Shown: positions 27,834-36,490 of the stretch, in pieces | How the letters are laid out: every line of letters begins with the position of its first letter | Numbering within the stretch: position 1 is the first letter of the stretch | Assembly: GCA_016719165.1 (NCBI GenBank) | Contig: JADKAJ010000007.1 | Location: 100,261 to 164,260, forward strand | Direction of reading: 5' to 3' | From: Chitinophagaceae bacterium | GTDB taxonomy: Bacteria; Bacteroidota; Bacteroidia; Chitinophagales; Chitinophagaceae | DNA: 64,000 nt | The notes under the pieces: generated by a model | Told to the model about the DNA's origin: nothing | Seen by the model: only the letters and a program-made list of their open reading frames with translations | Databases searched by the model: none | Made by a program: the position numbers and the translations under genes

Positions 27834-29048
27834 TTATTTACCAGTTGTTATAGTTTGCCCGTCATAAACAGACTGGTAACCATCTGTAATGATCAGTTCA
27901 CCACCACTCAATCCGCTTTTAATTTCCATGAGGCCATTATACACTTCACCAGCTACTACTGTTTTCTTCCTGGCCACCATCTTATCGCCGGATTTTTCCA
28001 TTACATATACATACTTAGTTTTCTCATCAGACTGTACAATGTTCACCGGCACCGCTATTGCAGCTTTTGACTGGTAGTCCAGTATCTTCATCACCGCGGT
28101 CTGATTGGGTTTCAATAACGGATCAGAAGGAAGTTTTGCCTCTGTAGTAAATGCCCTTGTAGTTGGGTCTATTGATGCACCTACTACACTGATGGTGGAT
28201 TGAAAGGCCGGTTTACCTGTTTCAGTTACCACGATCTCCACTTTATCTCCTTTCTTAACTCTCGAAACATAATTTTCAGGTACGTTAGTAACAATTTTCA
28301 GGTTACTGTTATTGACAATACGAATACCTGCACCCGGCGTGGCTGCACTCTGCGGTGAAAAGAATTCACCGGGTGTTACATTCATTTCATCGATCACACC
28401 ACTTATCTGTGCATACACATTCGACATATTAACCTGCTCCTGTGCCATACCCACCTGGGCCTGTGCTGCCCGCAGTTGGGCCGCCAAAGCGTCTACATCA
28501 GCTTTCGCATTTATAACCTGGATCTCTGCTCCAATATTTTGCTTCCACAGGTTCTGCTGACGTTCATAAATAGTTTGCGCCTGTGTAAGCCTTGCTTTCA
28601 ACTGCCCGGTTTGCTGCCTGGCTGCTTCCAGTTGTTGCCGGGCAAGCGCATCATCAAGCTTTAAGACAAGCTGGCCTTTTCCTACTTTCTGTCCCAGTTT
28701 AACATATACTGCTTTAACCAGCCCTCCCTGTCCTGTGGGGCCTACATAAGCCATCCCTTCTGCATCTATTTTCCCCTGCAGCTCGATATAATGTGCAAAA
28801 TCCCCGATACGTAATGTATCTACCGATACAAGTCGTGATACCAGTTTAGCCGCTGAAGGATCAGCTTTGGCAAGCTGGTCTTCGAGTTTGCGGATATCTT
28901 CATCCAGACTGCTTTTCTCTTTCTTAAGCTTTTCGATCTTTACTTTTAAATCACCTATCTCCCCTTTCTTATCTTTTGCACCGGTTCCGCAACCGATGAA
29001 TGTGACCGTAACAATAGCTACGAAAGAAATCCTTAAAATGTTATTCAT
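27834..29048 (-). CDS. RND efflux adaptor (membrane fusion) lipoprotein
   Basis: 404 residues from the ATG at 29048. The signal sequence ends VTVTFIGC, a lipobox. A coiled coil near 25-60 (KIEKLKKEKSSLDEDIRKLE) is unusual ahead of the core. Then come the lipoyl half-motifs (GLVKAVYVKLGQKVGKGQLV), a helical hairpin (100-200) and the beta-barrel and membrane-proximal domains (FSPQSAATPGAGIRIVNNSN). It bridges the pump and the outer-membrane channel. The pump gene starts 32 bases downstream. Confidence 0.93.
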   Translation of the reverse strand: MNNILRISFVAIVTVTFIGCGTGAKDKKGEIGDLKVKIEKLKKEKSSLDEDIRKLEDQLAKADPSAAKLVSRLVSVDTLRIGDFAHYIELQGKIDAEGMAYVGPTGQGGLVKAVYVKLGQKVGKGQLVLKLDDALARQQLEAARQQTGQLKARLTQAQTIYERQQNLWKQNIGAEIQVINAKADVDALAAQLRAAQAQVGMAQEQVNMSNVYAQISGVIDEMNVTPGEFFSPQSAATPGAGIRIVNNSNLKIVTNVPENYVSRVKKGDKVEIVVTETGKPAFQSTISVVGASIDPTTRAFTTEAKLPSDPLLKPNQTAVMKILDYQSKAAIAVPVNIVQSDEKTKYVYVMEKSGDKMVARKKTVVAGEVYNGLMEIKSGLSGGELIITDGYQSVYDGQTITTGK

Positions 29049-29087
29049 ATTATTCAGTTTATAAGTCATGTGTTGGTTTTTTATTTT

Positions 29088-30515
29088 TTATAATTTGCCT
29101 GTTGCCTTCAGGAAATCTATCCTGGCAACAATGGCATCATATAAAGCCGTTACATAATTAGTTTGTGCTGTTTTCAGATCTGTCTGCGCTGCATTGATCT
29201 CTGTCTGTGAGCCTACACCTACTTCATACTTCTTTTTGGTTTGCTGATATATGTTTTCCGCCAGCTCCATATTTTTCTTCTGAAAGTCCATCGTAGCGAT
29301 AGCAGAACGGAAATTATTTTGTGCTGTAGCCACATCATTATCGATGGATAATTTTAAAGCTTCAACCTGGTTATCAGTTTTTCTCACTTCGATGCGGGCC
29401 TGTTCAATTTTTGACTTGGTATAAAATCCATTAAAGATGGGTATAGACATATTAAGGCTCACATTAGAAATAGTAAACCAATCCCCTTTACCAAAAAAAT
29501 TCCATTTGCTGCGTTGTGCATTCTTGGCATATTGACCATTCAGGGTGACAGTTGGAATCTGGCTTAATTTATACCGGCGTACATTATACTCATTCAGCTG
29601 CTTGGCAATCTGCAGGTATTGATAATCTTTTCTGTCTTCATATTTATAGACAGCTGCGTCAAGCATACCATCTTTAATCTGTTCATCCGTTATTGTATCT
29701 GTCAGGACCAGTTCGTCTTTTACAGGCATACCCATTAATACCTTTAGTCCGTAGTATCCATTCGATATACTATTTAAAATCTTTCTCTTCTCGGTCTGCA
29801 GATTGGTTAACTGTACACTTACTTTATCTACATCCAGCTTTTCCCGGAATCCATTTTCATAAATTATCCTGGTGTCTTTCAGGTTTTTTTCGAGAAAGGC
29901 AATGTTGGCATCAATTAATTCTACCTGTGTTTTACTAACCAGTAACTGGTAATAGATCTTATAAATATTAGTTTTTATCATCTCCTCCGTTATCTCGGCA
30001 TTTTTCTTATAAAAACTAATGGCAGCATCTCTTGCCTGCAGTCCTACGAAAACCTGGCCATCAAATAATATTTGTGAAAGACTTATACCCGCTGTAGCGC
30101 TGTACTTTGTACCAAACTGTGCTGCGACAAATCCAAAATCGTCGGGCATTTGTATTACGTTGCCATTACCATCCTTAACCCCTTCATCTATCAATACCTG
30201 GTAAGTGGCCGGCGAAATAAAATTGGGCAACACCTGTGTGGCAACATTGGGGTTATAAGTAGTACCTAAACTTGCATTGATACCCGGGTAGGCTCTCGAC
30301 GTTATTTCCCTGTTTACCTGTTCCTGCAATTTTATATCCAGCAAGGCATTTTTCACATTCACATTATTCTTATTCGCATAATCGATGGCCTGCTGAATAG
30401 AAAATTCATGACGGGTGATTTTTACTGTATCCTGCCCTGTTGAGGCAAATGGCAGTAACACCAATACTAATAGTCTCCCGATTGTTTTTGGGATCTTATT
30501 TCCTGTTCTCTTCAT
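29088..30515 (-). CDS. TolC-family outer-membrane channel
   Basis: About 475 residues from the ATG at 30515; a start at 30542 would deepen the overlap with the regulator gene. A signal peptide is present (LLVLVLLPFASTGQ). Two TolC repeats are visible: FSIQQAIDYANKNNVNVKNA with a long coiled-coil hairpin, and the second ending YEVGVGSQTEINAAQTDLKT. It forms the trimeric outer-membrane exit duct of the efflux system. Its start overlaps the end of the TetR gene by 20 bases, so the two are translationally coupled. Confidence 0.92.
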   Translation of the reverse strand: MKRTGNKIPKTIGRLLVLVLLPFASTGQDTVKITRHEFSIQQAIDYANKNNVNVKNALLDIKLQEQVNREITSRAYPGINASLGTTYNPNVATQVLPNFISPATYQVLIDEGVKDGNGNVIQMPDDFGFVAAQFGTKYSATAGISLSQILFDGQVFVGLQARDAAISFYKKNAEITEEMIKTNIYKIYYQLLVSKTQVELIDANIAFLEKNLKDTRIIYENGFREKLDVDKVSVQLTNLQTEKRKILNSISNGYYGLKVLMGMPVKDELVLTDTITDEQIKDGMLDAAVYKYEDRKDYQYLQIAKQLNEYNVRRYKLSQIPTVTLNGQYAKNAQRSKWNFFGKGDWFTISNVSLNMSIPIFNGFYTKSKIEQARIEVRKTDNQVEALKLSIDNDVATAQNNFRSAIATMDFQKKNMELAENIYQQTKKKYEVGVGSQTEINAAQTDLKTAQTNYVTALYDAIVARIDFLKATGKL

Positions 30516-31134
30516 ACGAAAGGTTTTTTTTACGTTGGTCATTGTATTTCTGTATCAGTTTATGTCCTTTGATGGTAGCTAATCCGTAAGTAAAATTTTC
30601 AATGATCATTCCGGAAGTTGCCGCCAGGTTATACTTGCCCGGGGGAAAAACTGCCACATTGAATGGGATCATCATCGATTCTATCCGGTATTTAGACATT
30701 ACATCCAGGTTTATATCATTTCGGTATAACTCTTCTTTTATTCCCCACTCAATATTATCCCGGATAATTTTCAGCAGGAATTTATCTTTATGCTCTCTGA
30801 ACCGCTGGTAGGCTTTGAAATGAAATTTCTCCAGGTCATGCACCAGCATGGGGTTCATATTGCTGAACTCTTCCATGATTCTTTCCATCGTTATGAAAAT
30901 TTCATGAATGGCATCGGATGCCTCCTGGCGGCAGCTCTCACAATCTGACTGTATCCCTTTAATGTGACCGTCCACCACGGCTTCCACCAGCTCGTCTTTA
31001 TCAGCAAAATACTGGTACAGTGTCTTTTTACTCATTCCCAGGTTGTTTGCAATATCATCCATTGATACCGACCGGATACCATATTGCATAAATAGCTCTT
31101 CTGCCTTAACTAATATTCGTTTTTTGGGTTCCAT
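30496..31134 (-). CDS. TetR-family repressor of the efflux operon
   Basis: 212 residues from the ATG at 31134 (an ATG at 31140 is 2 codons earlier). The N-terminal DNA-binding domain is clear: KRILVKAEELFMQYGIRSVS, then MDDIANNLGMSKKTLYQYFA as the helix-turn-helix. The remaining 160 residues are the ligand-binding domain. It is the first gene of the efflux operon, and a palindrome sits on its promoter, so it very likely represses itself and the pump genes until a ligand binds. Confidence 0.92.
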   Translation of the reverse strand: MEPKKRILVKAEELFMQYGIRSVSMDDIANNLGMSKKTLYQYFADKDELVEAVVDGHIKGIQSDCESCRQEASDAIHEIFITMERIMEEFSNMNPMLVHDLEKFHFKAYQRFREHKDKFLLKIIRDNIEWGIKEELYRNDINLDVMSKYRIESMMIPFNVAVFPPGKYNLAATSGMIIENFTYGLATIKGHKLIQKYNDQRKKNLSYEENRK

Positions 31135-31153
31135 ATTCACTGATTTCGAAGAG

Positions 31154-31192
31154 CAAAACTATGGAAACTTTTTTCGTAACCAAAGTTTCCAT
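31154..31192 (-). promoter_or_regulatory. Efflux operon promoter covered by a TetR-type operator
   Basis: On the minus strand, TTTG (31184-31181), 19 bases, then TAGTTTTG (31161-31154) gives an ideal Bacteroidota promoter. A perfect 11-bp inverted repeat, ATGGAAACTTT (31161-31171) and AAAGTTTCCAT (31182-31192) with a 10-base spacer, covers the -33 box and the spacer and touches the -7 box. Repression would be by direct blocking of RNA polymerase. Confidence 0.85.
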
Positions 31193-31274
31193 CCTGCTTT
31201 TTTGACCGTTCACCGACTTTTTGAGCCGGTTATTGAGGTTTATTTTGCAGTACCTTAGCCTGTAAATCAGGAAT

Positions 31275-31905
31275 ATGGCTACCCAAAAGCTGCAGCATAG
31301 GAGTTCATTCAAAAAAATACTACGGTTTTTTTTTCCAGGGGTTAATCATCCTGGCACCCATTGGTATTACTCTTTATGCCATGTATTGGCTGTTTGAGAG
31401 GGTGGACGGCATTTTACGGCCTTATGTAAACATTCCTGGCCTGGGCTTCCTCCTGATCATTTTATTTGTGATCCTCGTAGGCTGGATAAGTTCCAATTTC
31501 CTGATGGGCAGTGCTATCACCTTTTTTGACCAACTGATGGAAAAAACACCGGGAGTTAAATTAATCTACACCTCTACCAAAGATTTTTTTGAAGCTTTTG
31601 CCGGTGACAAACGAAAATTTAACCGGGCGGTGCTGGCCAATGTGTTCTCAGAGGATGTGTGGATCGTAGGATTCCTGACGGATGAAGAGATGCAAAAATT
31701 TGAACTTGGTGCGGACAAGGTGGCGGTGTATGTGCCGCAAGCTTACAATTTTGCCGGCCAATTGTACATCTTACCAAAAGAGAAAGTACGAAAAATAGAA
31801 AAACTAACTTCCGGCGAAGCCATGAAGTATGCCGTGACCGGTGGTGTAGTAGACCTGGATGCGGAACGAAAAGAAGAAGTTGAGAAAAAGTTTAAACAGG
31901 ATTAA
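31275..31905 (+). CDS. DUF502 membrane protein, frameshifted at a T9 run
   Basis: About 209 residues when repaired. The ATG at 31275 opens MATQKLQHRSSFKKILRFFF; then in the T run at 31326-31334 the conserved protein continues one frame over as QGLIILAPIGITLYAMYWLF. Eight T instead of nine would join them. The intact downstream part can start only at 31381 and would lack the first helix. The family has two N-terminal membrane helices and a cytoplasmic domain (LIYTSTKDFFEAFAGDKRKF, NVFSEDVWIVGFLTDEE) and no established function. An assembly error is the simplest explanation. Confidence 0.8.
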
Positions 31906-31922
31906 TACTGATATTAATACTG

Positions 31923-32888
31923 ATGAAAAAAATAATTACATCATTTCTTTTTCTTTCACTATCACTCAACTGCTTTTGCTGGGGTTTTTATGCCCACCGA
32001 AAGATCAATCATTATGCAGTATTCTTATTACCACCGGAAATGATGGTCTTGTACAAACCTCATATTGATTTCCTGGCAGAACATGCTGTAGACCCTGATA
32101 AAAGAAGATATGCAGTACCCGAGGAAGGCCCCAGGCATTATATAGATATTGATCACTACGGTAACTATCCGTATGATGCATTACCAAGGAAATGGAGTGA
32201 TGCAGTGGCAAAGTATTCAGAAGACACCCTGAATCAATATGGTATAGTACCCTGGTGGCTGCAAACCATGCTCTTCAGGCTGACCGATGCTTTTAAAGAA
32301 AAGAACCAGGCAAAGATCCTGAAATACTCAGCAGAAATAGGCCATTATATATCCGATTCGCATGTACCATTGCATGCCTGCAGCAATCACAACGGGCAAT
32401 ACACCGATCAGAAAGGGATTCATGGGTTTTGGGAAAGCCGTATCCCTGAGCTGCTGGCAGAAAAAGAATGGGACTTCTTTATCGGGAAAGCAGAATACAT
32501 AAAAAACCCGGCCGACTTTATTTGGACAAGAGTATTGGAAAGTGCAGCTGCTGCTGATACTGTACTGAAATTTGAAAAGCAACTGACCAAAAAATATCCC
32601 GGTGATCAGAAATATGCATATGAAGACCGTAACGGAACTATCATTCGTCAGTATTCGTCTTCATTTTCTATTGCTTATAATAACCAGATGAAAGGAATGG
32701 TGGAAAGGAGGATGCGGCAGTCCATTTATGCAGTCGCCTCATTTTGGTACACGGCCTGGGTAAATGCCGGCCAGCCTAACCTTACTCAGCTCAGCAACAG
32801 GGAGTTTTCCCCGGAAGACCTGAAAGAATTTGAAAGCCTAAATCAATCATGGAAAAACAGCGCTATTAAAGGCCGGGAACATGAGTGA
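31923..32888 (+). CDS. Zinc-dependent phospholipase C / S1-P1 nuclease-like protein
   Basis: 321 residues. The signal peptide is followed by CWGFYAHRKINHYAV; the Trp and His at the mature N-terminus are zinc ligands in this fold. Further likely ligands lie in RHYIDIDHYG and EIGHYISDSHVPLHACSNHN, then KGIHGFWESRIPE. This order of Trp-His-Asp-His-His-Asp-His residues marks the zinc phospholipase C / P1 nuclease fold. Whether it cuts lipids or nucleic acids cannot be told. It starts 17 bases after the DUF502 gene and may be cotranscribed. Confidence 0.82.
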   Translation: MKKIITSFLFLSLSLNCFCWGFYAHRKINHYAVFLLPPEMMVLYKPHIDFLAEHAVDPDKRRYAVPEEGPRHYIDIDHYGNYPYDALPRKWSDAVAKYSEDTLNQYGIVPWWLQTMLFRLTDAFKEKNQAKILKYSAEIGHYISDSHVPLHACSNHNGQYTDQKGIHGFWESRIPELLAEKEWDFFIGKAEYIKNPADFIWTRVLESAAAADTVLKFEKQLTKKYPGDQKYAYEDRNGTIIRQYSSSFSIAYNNQMKGMVERRMRQSIYAVASFWYTAWVNAGQPNLTQLSNREFSPEDLKEFESLNQSWKNSAIKGREHE

Positions 32889-32920
32889 TAAATATTACGT
32901 TTCCAATACCTGCTAAAAAG

Positions 32921-32928
32921 TATCTTTG
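32921..32928 (+). promoter_or_regulatory. Probable -7 promoter box of serC
   Basis: TATCTTTG fits the TAnnTTTG consensus, with a TTTC 17 bases upstream as a weak -33 element. Transcription would start near 32934, about 33 bases before the GTG start of serC. Confidence 0.45.
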
Positions 32929-32966
32929 CGCCTTCAATTATCAGCAACATTAAAGATTTGTAATAA

Positions 32967-34037
32967 GTGGTTCATAATTTTAACGCAGGCCCCTCCATCC
33001 TTCCCAAAGAGGTTTTTGAACAAGCCAGTAAAGCTATCCTTGATTTCAATAATACCGGTTTATCTATTTTAGAAATTGGTCACCGTACACCTTTGTTTCA
33101 ACCCGTAATGGATGAAGCAAGAGCATTGGTAAAAGAATTGATGCAGCTGGATGCAGATCATGAAGTGTTGTTCCTGCATGGTGGGGCTTCCACCCAGTTC
33201 ATGCAGATTCCCATGAACCTGCTGAACGAAAATGATATTGCTTCCTATACAGAGACCGGCACCTGGGCCAATAAAGCGATCAGGGAGGCGAAATTGTTTG
33301 GCCATGTGGAAATAGCAGGTTCCTCAAAAGACTCTGATTATACTAGCATTCCCTACAACCTTACTGTTCCACCCACAGCTGCTTACCTGCACATTACAAC
33401 CAATGAAACAATAGCCGGAACTCAGTGGCATACTATTCCCTACGATTGTGGCGTACCACTGGTAGCCGACATGAGCAGTGATATACTCAGCCGCCAGCTT
33501 GAATTCAATAAGTTTGACCTTATCTATGCAGGTGCACAAAAGAACATGGGTGCTGCTGGTGTAAACCTGGTCGTGGTCAATAAAAACATTCTGGGAAAAG
33601 TTAACAGAACAATCCCTACTATTCTTGACTATCGTAATCATATTGCTGAAGGTAGCATGCTGAATACGCCGCCTGTTTTTGCCGTATATGTTGCGATGCT
33701 CACCTTACAATGGCTAAAAGAACAGGGAGGCGTTACTGCCATTGAAAAAAAGAATAACGAAAAAGCAACCCTGTTTTACAACACTTTAGATGCTTTGCCA
33801 GTTTTTAAAGGGCCTGTGGCCAAAGAGGATCGCAGTAAAATGAACGCTGTCTTCATTATGGATAACCCCGGACTGGAAAAAGAATTCCAGGAGATATGTA
33901 AAAAAGAAGGAATGGTGGGAATAAAGGGACATCGTAGTGTTGGTGGTTTTCGTATCTCAATGTATAATGCATTGACCATTGATAGTGTAAAAGCACTGAC
34001 TGACCTGATGAAAGAATTCGCAACAAAAAAAGGATAA
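32967..34037 (+). CDS. serC: Phosphoserine aminotransferase
   Basis: 356 residues from a GTG at 32967. The N-terminus HNFNAGPSILPKEVFEQAS is the SerC signature. The PLP-binding lysine is in YAGAQKNMGAAGVNLVVV. HGGASTQFMQIPMNLL is the phosphate/substrate-binding region, and GHRSVGGFRISMYNA lies near the C-terminus. It converts 3-phosphohydroxypyruvate and glutamate to phosphoserine in serine biosynthesis, and may also serve vitamin B6 synthesis. serA is not adjacent; a DUF1015 gene follows after 6 bases. Confidence 0.96.
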   Translation: MVHNFNAGPSILPKEVFEQASKAILDFNNTGLSILEIGHRTPLFQPVMDEARALVKELMQLDADHEVLFLHGGASTQFMQIPMNLLNENDIASYTETGTWANKAIREAKLFGHVEIAGSSKDSDYTSIPYNLTVPPTAAYLHITTNETIAGTQWHTIPYDCGVPLVADMSSDILSRQLEFNKFDLIYAGAQKNMGAAGVNLVVVNKNILGKVNRTIPTILDYRNHIAEGSMLNTPPVFAVYVAMLTLQWLKEQGGVTAIEKKNNEKATLFYNTLDALPVFKGPVAKEDRSKMNAVFIMDNPGLEKEFQEICKKEGMVGIKGHRSVGGFRISMYNALTIDSVKALTDLMKEFATKKG

Positions 34038-34043
34038 ACCGAG

Positions 34044-35264
34044 ATGGCTATTATTAAACCCTTTACTGCATTAAGACCCCAGCAGCAATTATCACAACAG
34101 GTTGCATCAAGACCCTATGATGTGCTGAACAGCGAGGAAGCAAAAACTGAAGCTGCAGGCAATCCATTTTCTTTTCTTCATGTCACCAAGTCTGAAATTG
34201 ATTTGCCAGCCGGCATTGATATTCATAGCCAGGAAGTATATGATAAAGCCAAAGAAAATTTACAGCAGTTCATTGCCAACGGTATCCTGTTCAAAGAAGA
34301 AAAACCATCTTATTATATCTATCAACTGGTGATGAAAGGCCGAAGCCAGACAGGTTTGGTCTGCGTGTCTTCCGTAGATGATTATTTTAAAAACACCATC
34401 AAAAAACATGAGTTCACCCGGCCTGAAAAAGAAAAAGACAGGATTGAACACATGACTACTATCCGGGCACAAACAGGAAATGTATTCCTTGCCTACCGTG
34501 ATGTTGAAACTGTAAATACTATTATTCATAACTGGAAGTATACTTATCAGCCTGTATATAATTTTACTGCCACAGATGGTATACAGCATGCTATTTGGGT
34601 AGTGAATGACCAGTCAGTTATTGATGATATTACTTCACAATTCCAGGTTAATGTGCCTTTTACTTATATAGCCGATGGCCACCACCGGGCAGCTTCAGCT
34701 GCCAAAGTGAGCAAATCGTTGCCGGACAGTAATGAAGCAAAATATTTTCTCACTACAATTTTCCCGGCCAGCCAATTGGCAATTCTGGATTATAACCGTG
34801 TAGTAAAAGATCTGAATGGATTATCGGCATCAAAATTCCTGGGCTTATTACAGGATGATTTTTATATAACACACAGCCCTGAACCGGTTAAACCCGCACA
34901 ATTACATGAGTTCGGTTTATACCTTGATCACAAATGGTATATCCTCACTGCAAGAAAAGGAACCTGGACCGATGACCCCATCGGGGTGCTGGACGTAACC
35001 ATTCTTTCTAATAACATTCTCGATAAGATCCTTGATATAAAAGACCAGCGTACAGACAAAAGAATTGATTTTATAGGCGGTATAAGGGGATTAAAGGAAT
35101 TGGAAAAAAGAGTGGATAGTGACGAAATGAAAGCGGCATTCAGCTTATACCCGGTTACCATTGACCAGTTATTTACTATTGCAGATAGTGGCAATGTAAT
35201 GCCACCCAAAAGCACCTGGTTTGAACCAAAACTGAGGGATGGCCTGCTTACACACCTTATTTAA
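34044..35264 (+). CDS. DUF1015-family protein
   Basis: 406 residues. The start AIIKPFTALRPQQQLSQQVA and VASRPYDVLNSEEAKTEA match the family N-terminus, and YIADGHHRAASAAKVSKS is its most conserved motif. No signal peptide. The biochemical function is not known to me. It is often found beside serine-biosynthesis genes in Bacteroidota, and here it follows serC by 6 bases, so a role linked to serine or phosphoserine metabolism is a reasonable inference. Confidence 0.88.
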   Translation: MAIIKPFTALRPQQQLSQQVASRPYDVLNSEEAKTEAAGNPFSFLHVTKSEIDLPAGIDIHSQEVYDKAKENLQQFIANGILFKEEKPSYYIYQLVMKGRSQTGLVCVSSVDDYFKNTIKKHEFTRPEKEKDRIEHMTTIRAQTGNVFLAYRDVETVNTIIHNWKYTYQPVYNFTATDGIQHAIWVVNDQSVIDDITSQFQVNVPFTYIADGHHRAASAAKVSKSLPDSNEAKYFLTTIFPASQLAILDYNRVVKDLNGLSASKFLGLLQDDFYITHSPEPVKPAQLHEFGLYLDHKWYILTARKGTWTDDPIGVLDVTILSNNILDKILDIKDQRTDKRIDFIGGIRGLKELEKRVDSDEMKAAFSLYPVTIDQLFTIADSGNVMPPKSTWFEPKLRDGLLTHLI

Positions 35265-35340
35265 CAGTTAAGCCCTCAAATATTTGTTATTTTGCAACAG
35301 AGACGATCATAATTGCGTCTCTTCTTTTTTAATTTACGCT

Positions 35341-36357
35341 ATGATCCATAAAATATTCCTCTTTATCGCCTTATCCGTTTCAGTGCTTGTATCCGCTCAA
35401 CCTGAAGATGTCAAAAAATTACACGAGACTGCAAAAGCCTTTATGCGTAGTGGTGATTTTGATAATGCAATCATCGTATTAACCCGGGCTTTGCAGCAGG
35501 ATAAGAAAAATATTGATCTGCAGAAAGATCTCGTCATGAGCTATTATCTGAAACGAGATTATGCAAAAGCAATGGAAGGCGCAAAAGTTTTGATTGACCG
35601 GGATGATGCGGATGTAATTTCTTACCAGATAGCCGGCAATGTTTATAAAGCACTCGAAGAAGTAAAGGAATGTGATAAAATGTATAAAAAGGCATTGAAG
35701 AAATTTCCTAAAAGCGGGCCGCTTTACAGTGAATATGGTGAGCTGCTCTGGGCGACTAAAGATTTCGCTGCTATTAAACAATGGGAAGAAGGGATTAAAT
35801 CCGACCCGGGCTACGGAGGCAACTATTATAATGCTGCTTTATATTATTTCTATACAAAAGACAAAGTGTGGAGCCTTATTTATGGAGAAATATTTGTAAA
35901 TATGGAAAGCTTCAGCGAAAGAGGGGCTGCTATGAAACAAATGCTTTTGCAGGGCTATAAGGAAAAATTATTTTCAGATCCAGATATTATGAAAGGGGAA
36001 GAAAAAAATAAGAGTGAGTTTGCAAAAGCATTTTTGCAGGGTATAGGTAAACAATCATCACTAACCAGTAAAGGGATCACTACTGAAACATTAACAATGA
36101 TACGCACAAGGTTTATATTGGACTGGTATGAAAATAATGCCGTAAAATATCCATTCCGTTTGTTTGAGTATCACCGGCAACTTTTACAGGAAGGAATGTT
36201 TAATGCATATAATCAATGGCTATTCGGCGCTTCTGAAAATTTAGCGGCGTATGACAACTGGACAAAGGCTCATGCAGAAGAATATAACGGTTTTACAACC
36301 TTTCAGAAAAGCAGGATATTCAAGATGCCGCAGGGGCAATATTACCAGGTCAATTAA
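35341..36357 (+). CDS. Secreted tetratricopeptide-repeat protein
   Basis: About 338 residues from the ATG at 35341, where the signal peptide MIHKIFLFIALSVSVLVSAQ starts. Four or so TPR units follow (FMRSGDFDNAIIVLTRALQQ, YYLKRDYAKAMEGAKVLIDR, DKMYKKALKKFPKSGPLYSE). The C-terminal 150 residues have no recognisable domain. TPR proteins of this kind act as protein-protein scaffolds in the periplasm; the partner is unknown. A strong terminator follows. Confidence 0.8.
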   Translation: MIHKIFLFIALSVSVLVSAQPEDVKKLHETAKAFMRSGDFDNAIIVLTRALQQDKKNIDLQKDLVMSYYLKRDYAKAMEGAKVLIDRDDADVISYQIAGNVYKALEEVKECDKMYKKALKKFPKSGPLYSEYGELLWATKDFAAIKQWEEGIKSDPGYGGNYYNAALYYFYTKDKVWSLIYGEIFVNMESFSERGAAMKQMLLQGYKEKLFSDPDIMKGEEKNKSEFAKAFLQGIGKQSSLTSKGITTETLTMIRTRFILDWYENNAVKYPFRLFEYHRQLLQEGMFNAYNQWLFGASENLAAYDNWTKAHAEEYNGFTTFQKSRIFKMPQGQYYQVN

Positions 36358-36374
36358 TAACTGAAAATAGCTAT

Positions 36375-36411
36375 AAAAAAAGCCCCGGAAAACGAATCCG
36401 GGGCTTTTTTT
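36375..36411. terminator. Terminator after the TPR gene
   Basis: A perfect 15-bp stem (36375-36389 with 36397-36411): seven A, GCCCCGGA, a 7-base loop, TCCGGGGC, seven T. The A and T flanks allow action in both directions. Confidence 0.92.
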
Positions 36412-36490
36412 ATATAGCAGATTTCAACTAAATTGTATATTCAATGCACGGTTAAGTACCTGATTGCCCAACACAAATAACGATTGTATT

